From assembly GCA_946481425.1 (NCBI GenBank), contig CAMLNT010000110.1, positions 1 to 7,418 of the forward strand: 7,418 nt of DNA, given 5' to 3'. The notes below the pieces were generated by a model. That model had not been told where the DNA came from. It saw only the letters and a program-made list of their open reading frames with translations, and did not search any database. Shown here in pieces: positions 1 through 5,535 of this stretch; within the stretch, counting starts at the first letter, position 1, and the number at the start of each line of letters is the position of its first letter. This stretch comes from an uncultured Brevundimonas sp. Its GTDB lineage: Bacteria > Pseudomonadota > Alphaproteobacteria > Caulobacterales > Caulobacteraceae. The position numbers were made by a program, and so were the translations under genes.

Positions 1-51
1 AACGTCCGACCCATTCTCAGGCAGACATTCCGCGAGCGGCACCATGCGAAC

Positions 52-3000
52 CTACGCCACCAACTTCTCGGCCTGGGTCAGGTCGACGCTCACCAGCTGG
101 CTCACCCCCCGCTCGGGCATGGTGACGCCGAACAGGCGGTCCATCCGGCTCATGGTCACCGGGTTGTGGGTGATGACGACGAAGCGCGTGTCGGTGCGGC
201 CGCGCATCTCGATCAGCAGGCGGCAAAAGCGGTCGACGTTGGCGTCGTCGAGCGGCGCGTCGACCTCGTCGAGCACGCAGACCGGGGCCGGATTGGCCAG
301 GAAGACGGCGAAGATCAGGGCCGTGGCCGTCAGGGCCTGCTCGCCCCCCGACATCAGGCTCATGGTCGACAGGCGCTTGCCGGGCGGGCAGGCGTAGATT
401 TCCAGACCGGCTTCCAGCGGATCGTCGCTCTCGACCAGCTTGAGCTCCGCCTGACCGCCGCCGAACAGGGCGGTGAACAGGGTCTGGAACTGTCCGTTGA
501 TCGTGTCAAAGGCGCCCAGGAGGCGTTCGCGGCCCTCGGCGTTAAGTTCGTCGATGCCGTCGCGAAGCTTGGCGATGGCGCCGGTCAGGTCCGAGCGCTC
601 CAGCTTCATGGCCTGCAGGCGTTCGCCCGTCTCGGTCGCTTCCTCGTCGGCGCGCAGGTTGACCGCGCCCAACGCCTCGCGCTCGCGCTCCAGTCCGAAC
701 AGCAAGGTCTCGGCCCCGGCCGCATCCGACGGCAGGGCGATGGCGTCGTCCTTCAGCTTCTGGCCGAGCTCTTCCGGGCTCATCAGGGCGGCTTCGCGCA
801 CCTGCTGGTCAGTGTCGTTCAGGCGGATCTGGGCCGCCTCGGCGTGCGCAGACAGTCCCGCCCTCGCCTCACGGGCTTCCGACACGGCGCGCTCCGCAGC
901 GCGGCTCTCGCGGTCGGCGGCTTCGGCCAGGCCTTCGGCTTCGGCCAGGGCATCGGCGGAGGCCGAACGGCGGGCCTCGGCCTGGGCGAACTGATCGACG
1001 AGAGCCTCGCGGCGGCGGGCGAGGTCGGCCGGCGCCTCTTCGGCGCGGGTCAGGTCGGCGCGAGCCTTGGCCTCGTCCTTGTCGAGCTGGGCCAGACGCT
1101 GGGTCGCGGCCGAGGACCGGTTGCTCCAGCCCTGCAGATCACGCTCGACGCTTTCCAGACGGCGGGCGCGGCTGTCGCGCTCGCGAACGTCGGCGTCACG
1201 CTCCAGGCGGGCGGCGGCAGCGGCCGATCGGGCCTCGTCGGCCTGGGCGCGGGCGGCGTCCAGCTCGGCCTTCAGGCCATCCAGCGCGGTCGAGCCGCCC
1301 TGGCCTTCCGGGGTCGCCTCCTCGGCTTCGCGGGCGGCGGTAAGTTCAGCCTCAAGCCGCACCAGCTGTTCGTCCAGCGCCTGAGCGCGGGCTTCACGCT
1401 GGGCCTGGGCTCGCGACAGGGCGTCGTGGGCGTTGCGGGCCGCGACCACACCGCGCTCGGCCTCGGCGGGCTTCTGGCGGGCGTCGCGCAGGGCCTGGTC
1501 GGCGGCCTTCACGGCGTCGGCGGCGCTCGTCAGGGCGGCCTGCGCCTCGGAGACCCGGGGCTTCAGAGCCTCGATCTCGTCTTCCAGCTCGGACAGGCGG
1601 TTCCTCTGTTCCATGCGGATCGCCGCCGGCTTGGGGGCCTCGGCGCGCGAGACAAAGCCGTCCCAGCGCCACAGATCGCCCTCGCGCGAGACCAGCCGCG
1701 CTCCGACCGGCAGGGACTTCGCCAGCCGGTCGCCGTCCTGACGGTTCACCAGCCCGCACCAGCTCAGGCGCGCGCCCAGCGCCGCCGGCGCGTCGATATG
1801 GCTGGCGAGAGGCTCTACGCCCGCGGGCCACGACGGCGCCGGCGCATCGGCGCCCGCCCAGTGCGAGGCGGCGGCCGGATCGAGCGCCGCATCCAGATCG
1901 TCGCCGAGCGCGGCGGCCAGTGCGGCCTCGAAGCCCTTCTCGGCCTGGGTCGATTCCAGCGCGGCGGCCTGTGCCTGATGGGCCTTGGCGAGCAGCTGGG
2001 CCAGACCGCGTGCTTCGGCGGTGAGGCGGTTGAGCTTGTCTTCGACCTGCCGAGCCGCCTGACGAGCCTGGCCTTCGGCGGCCTGCGCTTCCGTGCGGGC
2101 GGTGTCCGCAGCCTCGACCTCGGCGCGGGCGCCCTGAAGCGCGGCTACGGCGGCGTCCAGCGCCGCGCGGGCCTGGGCGATCTCGGGCGTCTCCAGCGGT
2201 CCCACGGCCTCGCGCTCGGCGCGGGCGGAAGCGACGGCGCTTTCGGCGCGGGTCCGGCGGTCGGTGACGTCGCGGCGGCGCTGCGCCTCGGCGTTCAGCC
2301 GCGCCTCGATCGAGGCCACGGCCCCGGCGAGGCGCTCGACCTCGGCGTCAGCGGCGACGCGCGCGGCCTCGGCGGTCTCGACGGCGGCCTGCAATTCCGG
2401 GCCGCGTTGTGGCGCGCCCGCGGCCTCGGCTTTCAGCAACTCAAGCTCTTCGGACAGGCGGGCGACCTGACCGGCCGCGTCCTCCTGCATTTCCGTCTCG
2501 CGTTCGCGATCGGCGACGATCCGGCGGATGTCGTCGCCCAGGCGTTCGACCGTTTCGCGGGCGGCCTGATCCAGCATGTCCAGCCGGTCGCGCTCGACCG
2601 TCATCCGGTGCAGCAGCGCGGCGGCGACGGCGTCTTCCTCGCGCGCGGGCTTGAGCTTTTCGGCGGCGGCCAGCGCCGCCGTCTGGGCCCGGGCCGAGGC
2701 TCGCGCGGCATCCTCGACGGCCCGGTCGGCCTCCGCCAGCGCCTCGTTGGCGGCCTGGAGAGCGGCCCGTGCGTCGGTCCAGCGCGCATAGAGCAGCGCC
2801 GACTGCAGGGCCCGGATCTCGGCGGCGACCTTTTTGTACTTCTCGGCCTGGCGCGCCTCGCGCTTCAGGCGGTTCAGCTGGGTCTCCAGTTCGCCCGAGA
2901 TGTCGTCCAGCCGCGACAGGTTGGTCTCGGCCGCGCGCAGGCGCAGTTCGGCCTCGTGCCGCCGGGTGTGCAGGCCCGAGACGCCGCCGGCCTCCTCGAG

Positions 3001-3489
3001 GATGCGCCTGCGGTTCTGCGGCTTGGCCGCGATCAGTTCGGAAATCTGGCCCTGACGCACGAGCGCCGGAGAATTGGCCCCCGTCGAGGCGTCGGCGAAC
3101 AGCAGCTGGACGTCCCGCGCCCGGACTTCCTTGCCATTGACCTTGTAGGTCGAGCCCGCCCCGCGATCGATACGGCGCGAGACCTCCAGCGAGGGCGCGT
3201 CGGTGAAGGGCTGCGGCGCGCGGCGCGCGGTGTTGTCGATGGTGAGCGTCACCTCGGCGTGGTTACGCGCCGGACGATCGGCGGAGCCCGCGAAGATCAC
3301 CTCGTCCATGCCCGAGGCGCGCATGGCCTTGGCCGAGTTGGCGCCCATGACCCAGCGCAGGCTTTCCAGCACATTCGACTTGCCGCAGCCGTTCGGCCCG
3401 ACCACGCCCGTCAGGCCGGGCTCGATCCGGAACTCGACCGGATCGACGAACGACTTGAACCCGACGATGCGAAGGCGCTGGAATTCCAA
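52..3489 (-). CDS. smc: Chromosome segregation/condensation ATPase SMC
   Basis: SMC is the ATPase core of the bacterial condensin complex (with ScpA and ScpB), which aligns and compacts the chromosome arms. The 1145-residue length is normal for the family. The N-terminal head has Walker A GPNGCGKS at residues 31-38 and a Q-loop around VRQGQI (144-149). Long Ala/Glu/Arg-rich coiled coils run from about 171 to 515 and 630 to 960. A compact hinge lies at about 517-625. The C-terminal head has the ABC signature MSGGEQ (1046-1051), Walker B VCVLDEVD (1070-1077), a D-loop starting with APLDD, and the switch histidine in ITHN (1106-1109). All ATPase motifs are intact. The start is TTG: an in-frame TAA lies two codons upstream, the conserved first beta strand ([13 protein letters not shown]) begins at once, and the next in-frame ATG would remove Walker A. 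It is last of the closely packed genes, 6 bp after the CGHC DsbA gene. The hinge lacks the usual glycine-rich end. The assignment is very secure. Confidence 0.98.
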   Translation of the reverse strand: MEFQRLRIVGFKSFVDPVEFRIEPGLTGVVGPNGCGKSNVLESLRWVMGANSAKAMRASGMDEVIFAGSADRPARNHAEVTLTIDNTARRAPQPFTDAPSLEVSRRIDRGAGSTYKVNGKEVRARDVQLLFADASTGANSPALVRQGQISELIAAKPQNRRRILEEAGGVSGLHTRRHEAELRLRAAETNLSRLDDISGELETQLNRLKREARQAEKYKKVAAEIRALQSALLYARWTDARAALQAANEALAEADRAVEDAARASARAQTAALAAAEKLKPAREEDAVAAALLHRMTVERDRLDMLDQAARETVERLGDDIRRIVADRERETEMQEDAAGQVARLSEELELLKAEAAGAPQRGPELQAAVETAEAARVAADAEVERLAGAVASIEARLNAEAQRRRDVTDRRTRAESAVASARAEREAVGPLETPEIAQARAALDAAVAALQGARAEVEAADTARTEAQAAEGQARQAARQVEDKLNRLTAEARGLAQLLAKAHQAQAAALESTQAEKGFEAALAAALGDDLDAALDPAAASHWAGADAPAPSWPAGVEPLASHIDAPAALGARLSWCGLVNRQDGDRLAKSLPVGARLVSREGDLWRWDGFVSRAEAPKPAAIRMEQRNRLSELEDEIEALKPRVSEAQAALTSAADAVKAADQALRDARQKPAEAERGVVAARNAHDALSRAQAQREARAQALDEQLVRLEAELTAAREAEEATPEGQGGSTALDGLKAELDAARAQADEARSAAAAARLERDADVRERDSRARRLESVERDLQGWSNRSSAATQRLAQLDKDEAKARADLTRAEEAPADLARRREALVDQFAQAEARRSASADALAEAEGLAEAADRESRAAERAVSEAREARAGLSAHAEAAQIRLNDTDQQVREAALMSPEELGQKLKDDAIALPSDAAGAETLLFGLEREREALGAVNLRADEEATETGERLQAMKLERSDLTGAIAKLRDGIDELNAEGRERLLGAFDTINGQFQTLFTALFGGGQAELKLVESDDPLEAGLEIYACPPGKRLSTMSLMSGGEQALTATALIFAVFLANPAPVCVLDEVDAPLDDANVDRFCRLLIEMRGRTDTRFVVITHNPVTMSRMDRLFGVTMPERGVSQLVSVDLTQAEKLVA

Positions 3490-3495
3490 GGGCGG

Positions 3496-4095
3496 TTAGC
3501 GCTCCGCCGCGACGATCGCCGCTTCCAGGACGGCGATCGAGGCGTCCCCGACCGCGGCCTGCTGACCGTTGACGTAGAAGGTCGGGGTGCCGCGCACGCC
3601 GCGCGCCAGGGCCGCGTCGACGCGGGCGTTCAGGGCGTCCATCGCCGCCGTATCGTTCAGGCAGGCCTGGAACTGGGCTTCGCTGACGCCGTGACGGCCG
3701 CCGATGGCCACCAGCCGGTTCCACGGATCGGCGAAAATCTCGCGCTGTTCGCTCATCAGGTCGCTGATGACGTCGAAATAGCGGTTGGCCGGAGCGCAGC
3801 GCGCCAGGGTGAAGCCGCCGATGGCCAGGGCCTCCGGCTGGGTCGGCAGTTCGCGGAATACGAACCGGACCCGGCCCGTGTCGATGAAGCGGCGCTTGAA
3901 CTCCGGATAGACAGTCGTGTGCCAGTTGGCGCAGTGACCGCAGGTCACCGAGGCGTATTCCACCACCGTCACCGGCGCATCAGCCCGGCCGAGCGTCATG
4001 TCGCCCGGCTGGACGTCACGGCTCTGGGCGGCCGAAGCCCCCGCGAGCGGGAGCCAGGCCACGGCCAGAAGGGCGAGAAGCGCGCGCCGGATCAT
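3496..4095 (-). CDS. Secreted DsbA-family thiol:disulfide oxidoreductase (CGHC active site)
   Basis: This is a 199-residue periplasmic thioredoxin-fold protein of the DsbA family (Thioredoxin_4-like). A Sec-type signal peptide occupies residues 1 to about 23: a basic MIRR start, a hydrophobic core, and a likely cleavage site after ASA. The active site CGHC is at 52-55, after VEYASVT. The conserved cis-proline loop is GTP (169-171), followed by FYVNG. Two more cysteines, C100 and C145, lie in the helical insertion and match those of the upstream paralogue, so they may form a structural disulfide. CGHC is the dipeptide context of eukaryotic PDI rather than the CPHC of classical DsbA, so the redox potential may differ; this is inference. 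The ATG start is 5 bp after the TGA of the upstream paralogue, with a GAGGG Shine-Dalgarno inside that gene. The pair probably arose by tandem duplication. Substrates cannot be told from sequence; family confidence is high, oxidase versus isomerase role unknown. Confidence 0.93.
   Translation of the reverse strand: MIRRALLALLAVAWLPLAGASAAQSRDVQPGDMTLGRADAPVTVVEYASVTCGHCANWHTTVYPEFKRRFIDTGRVRFVFRELPTQPEALAIGGFTLARCAPANRYFDVISDLMSEQREIFADPWNRLVAIGGRHGVSEAQFQACLNDTAAMDALNARVDAALARGVRGTPTFYVNGQQAAVGDASIAVLEAAIVAAER
3502..3505 (-). promoter_or_regulatory. Likely Shine-Dalgarno for the smc TTG start
   Basis: GGAG on the minus strand lies 12 bases before the TTG at 3489, within the last codons of the CGHC DsbA gene. 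Spacing is somewhat long and the start codon weak, so smc translation may rely on ribosomes finishing the gene before it. Confidence 0.45.
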
Positions 4096-4100
4096 GGTCT

Positions 4101-4811
4101 TCAGCCCTCGGCGGAGGCCGGAGCGGCCGGCGGGGTCGCCTCGGCCGGAGCGGCGCCCTCGGCCGGAGCCGCAGCCAGCGGGGGCGGCGCGCGGTCGCCC
4201 AGAAGCGGATCGATGGCCGCCGCCAGGTCGGCCAGCGGGACCGTGCCCGAGCCGATCAGCTCGTCATTGACGTAGAAGGCCGGGGTGCCGGGCACGCCGC
4301 GGGCGGTGGCTTCCTCGATGCGGGTCTGCATGGCGTCGAGGGCGGCCTCGTCGCTGACGCAGGCGTCGAACTCCTGCTCACTCATGCCGGCGGTGCGGGC
4401 GATGTCGAGCAGGGCCTGGCGCGGATTGGCGTAGAGCGCCTGCTGGTTGCGCATCATGGCCTCGATCATCGGGAAGTACTGGTCTTCGCCGGCGCAGCGC
4501 GCGGTCAGGAAGCCTGCGATGGCCACCGGACCCGGCGCCGTCGGCAGTTCACGGAACACGAAACGGACCAGGCCGGTGTCGACGTAGCGGGCCTTGAAGG
4601 CCGGGCCGACGTCGCGGCTCCAGTCTGCGCAATGCGGACAGGTGACCGAGGCGTATTCCACGACCGTCACCGGCGCATCGGCCGAGCCCATGCTCATCTC
4701 GCCCTCGACGGACGCGCCGCCGCCACCGCCGTTTTCGCAGGCGCCGAGGCCGAGGCCCGCGACAGTCAGGACGCCGGCCGTCAGGGCCGTGCGGCGATCG
4801 AGCTTGAACAT
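4101..4811 (-). CDS. DsbA-family thiol:disulfide oxidoreductase, predicted Tat-exported lipoprotein (CPHC active site)
   Basis: This 236-residue thioredoxin-fold protein of the DsbA family has the classical active site CPHC at residues 58-61 and the cis-proline loop GTP at 175-177, followed by AFYVN. The N-terminus has a twin-arginine-like stretch (LDRRTALTAG, 4-13), a weakly hydrophobic core, and a lipobox LGAC at 22-25. C25 is therefore a likely lipidation site, followed by E26 and a run of five glycines as a linker. This predicts export, possibly folded via Tat, and membrane anchoring on the periplasmic side. Extra cysteines C106 and C151 align with C100 and C145 of the downstream paralogue. 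A low-complexity Ala/Pro/Glu tail follows from about residue 207 and is absent from the paralogue. The ATG is supported by a strong GGAGGG five bases upstream. The gene sits 118 bp after the DUF721 gene and 5 bp before the second DsbA gene. The family is secure; Tat dependence and lipidation are predictions. Confidence 0.93.
   Translation of the reverse strand: MFKLDRRTALTAGVLTVAGLGLGACENGGGGGASVEGEMSMGSADAPVTVVEYASVTCPHCADWSRDVGPAFKARYVDTGLVRFVFRELPTAPGPVAIAGFLTARCAGEDQYFPMIEAMMRNQQALYANPRQALLDIARTAGMSEQEFDACVSDEAALDAMQTRIEEATARGVPGTPAFYVNDELIGSGTVPLADLAAAIDPLLGDRAPPPLAAAPAEGAAPAEATPPAAPASAEG
4105..4109 (-). promoter_or_regulatory. Shine-Dalgarno of the CGHC DsbA gene, inside the previous gene
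   Basis: GAGGG on the minus strand lies nine bases before the ATG at 4095 and overlaps the last codons of the upstream DsbA gene. With a 5-bp intergenic gap this suggests translational coupling of the two paralogues. Confidence 0.6.
4141..4176 (-). repeat. Two 18-bp tandem units encoding AAPAEG/AAPAEA
   Basis: Two imperfect 18-bp units, both beginning TCGGCCGGAGC on the plus strand (4141 and 4159), lie in the 3' part of the DsbA lipoprotein gene. They encode a repeated Ala-Pro-Glu hexapeptide in its disordered tail. This is a small coding repeat, probably prone to slippage. Confidence 0.6.
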
Positions 4812-4929
4812 GAAAACCCTCCGAGAACCTCAAACGGGCCCTTGTCGCGCGATTCCTGCGCACGGACCCCGGATATTCAGCCTTGTGGAGAACAGGTGAG
4901 GCGAAGGTTTGTCAACGCGCAGGGCCTGA
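4812..4929 (-). promoter_or_regulatory. Possible internal promoter region before the DsbA lipoprotein gene
   Basis: This is the only sizeable gap in the minus-strand train. On the minus strand a perfect TTGACA (4915-4910) could be a -35, but the hexamer 17 bases on (TTCTCC) is a poor -10. A GATTC at 4851-4855 is a GANTC site, the target of the CcrM methyltransferase of Caulobacterales. The region could give the DsbA pair and smc their own promoter; evidence is suggestive only. No convincing terminator hairpin was seen here. Confidence 0.35.
4817..4822 (-). promoter_or_regulatory. Strong Shine-Dalgarno of the DsbA lipoprotein gene
   Basis: On the minus strand GGAGGG lies five bases before the ATG at 4811. 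It is the best ribosome-binding site in the window and fixes this start rather than any upstream alternative. Confidence 0.75.
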
Positions 4930-5472
4930 TCAATCCCCAGACTTCAACGCCGCGCGGCCCAGGCGCATCAGGGCCTTCTTCAGCCCGTCGGCCGGCGCGG
5001 CCTCCACCGACTGCGCCAGCGCCTCGTCCCGGGCGGCGTCGAGCGGCTTTTCCGGCGGCCGGCGCGAGGCCTGAACCTTCGCCGCGCGTGGCTTGATCGG
5101 CCCCTGTGAAATCCTCAGCTTCTCGACCGCGCCCTCGCCCAGGAACAGGTTCACCCGGCCGATGATCTCGGCGGACTGGTGCTGGACGAAGGCGGCGGCC
5201 GGGCCGACGACGCGGAGTTCCAGCGAGGCGCCCGATCCGGGCCGTCCCTTCGAGAGCTTCACCGGCTCGGAAACCTTGGCCAGCTGTTCGCCGACGATCT
5301 CGGGCCAGCGGCTGTCCAGCGCGCTGGTCCCCTGCCCGAATTGGGCGTCCAGCTTCTTGATCAGGGGCGCGAGCGACTTGGCTGCGCGCGGAGCCGGGCG
5401 ATAGATCGGCCGCGTCTTCTTGGCCGCCAGAATGGCGCGGGCTTCGGCGTCGGTCGGCAATGGGCGCGGCAT
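4930..5472 (-). CDS. DUF721 (DciA-like) domain protein
   Basis: This is a 180-residue cytoplasmic protein without a signal peptide or membrane segment. The DUF721 domain spans about residues 32-123. Typical marks are the Leu-rich first helix (LAPLIKKL), RWPEIVGEQLA at 55-65, the strand LELRVVG (84-90), a Phe/Gln-containing helix (AAFVQHQSAEII), and the closing segment VNLFLG...VEKLRI. DUF721 proteins related to DciA interact with and load the replicative helicase DnaB in bacteria that lack DnaC or DnaI. That role is established for some members and only inferred here. A basic, Pro-rich N-terminus (1-30) and a C-terminal extension (about 128-180) ending in an Ala/Leu amphipathic helix flank the domain. 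The gene appears to head the minus-strand train leading to the two DsbA genes and smc, and is divergent from the carboxylase gene. The Shine-Dalgarno is weak (GGA, five bases from the ATG) and follows directly on a 7-bp inverted repeat. Confidence 0.85.
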   Translation of the reverse strand: MPRPLPTDAEARAILAAKKTRPIYRPAPRAAKSLAPLIKKLDAQFGQGTSALDSRWPEIVGEQLAKVSEPVKLSKGRPGSGASLELRVVGPAAAFVQHQSAEIIGRVNLFLGEGAVEKLRISQGPIKPRAAKVQASRRPPEKPLDAARDEALAQSVEAAPADGLKKALMRLGRAALKSGD

Positions 5473-5479
5473 CGCATCC

Positions 5480-5498
5480 GACTAGCACAGCGCTAGTC
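5480..5498. repeat. 7-bp perfect inverted repeat, GACTAGC-N5-GCTAGTC
   Basis: The arms GACTAGC (5480-5486) and GCTAGTC (5492-5498) are perfect reverse complements around a 5-base centre. It could be an operator for a dimeric regulator. Transcribed leftward, it could instead be a hairpin in the DUF721 leader, ending directly before the weak GGA Shine-Dalgarno and 7 bases from the ATG. The repeat itself is plainly visible; its function is unknown. Confidence 0.6.
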
Positions 5499-5506
5499 CC
5501 TAGTCC
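5493..5506 (+). repeat. Tandem CTAGTCC x2
   Basis: Two exact copies of the 7-mer CTAGTCC lie head to tail at 5493-5499 and 5500-5506. The first copy overlaps the right arm of the inverted repeat. CTAG is generally scarce in bacterial genomes, so three in 22 bp is a distinctive cluster. The second copy overlaps the place where a -35 element for the carboxylase promoter would sit. Confidence 0.55.
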
Positions 5507-5523
5507 CCCATCCCGCGTCCCTC

Positions 5524-5529
5524 TATACC
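5524..5529 (+). promoter_or_regulatory. Candidate -10 box (TATACC) of the carboxylase gene
   Basis: TATACC preceded by TC resembles the Caulobacter housekeeping -10 (GCTANAWC). A start point about 7 bases downstream would fall on or next to the A of the ATG at 5536, giving a leaderless mRNA. This fits the absence of a Shine-Dalgarno sequence before this gene. The matching -35 is weak (TAGTCCC at 5501-5507). Confidence 0.35.
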
Positions 5530-5535
5530 CGCCCC

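Larger units (their letters stand above)
5473..5535. promoter_or_regulatory. Divergent intergenic region between the DUF721 gene and the carboxylase gene
   Basis: The only DNA between the two divergent start codons is 63 bp, so both promoters must lie here or overlap the coding ends. Visible elements are three CTAG tetranucleotides at 5482, 5493 and 5500, a 19-bp inverted repeat at 5480-5498, and TATACC at 5524-5529, nine bases before the carboxylase ATG. The left part is the likely 5' leader of the DUF721 mRNA. Promoter function is inferred from layout; no strong -35 was recognised for either gene. Confidence 0.6.

Noticed and set aside
1300..2900. Apparent repeats of GCCTCGGC/GCGGCC-like words throughout smc
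   Set aside because: These reflect Ala/Glu/Arg-rich coiled-coil codons in a GC-rich genome, not a DNA repeat array or CRISPR.
166..4275. A 1369-codon open frame on the plus strand, antisense to smc and both DsbA genes
   Set aside because: Over smc and the CGHC DsbA gene it lies in the codon-register antisense frame, where stops can arise only from sense codons TTA, CTA and TCA. Those codons are avoided in this high-GC genome, so the long frame is a by-product. Its product is a low-complexity Gly/Arg/Leu/Gln-rich string with no recognisable domain, whereas the opposite strand encodes complete, motif-bearing proteins.
4877..5488. A 203-codon minus-strand frame overlapping the DUF721 gene
   Set aside because: Its product is Arg/Gly/Ala/Pro-rich low complexity, and the alternative frame contains the recognisable DUF721 domain.
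5480..5498. CtrA-type binding site
   Set aside because: The spacing of 7 between half-sites matches TTAA-N7-TTAA, but both half-sites are CTAG, so a CtrA call is not supported.
5480..5498. Rho-independent terminator
   Set aside because: The inverted repeat has only a 7-bp arm, no following T run on either strand, and lies between two divergent starts, where no transcript should end.
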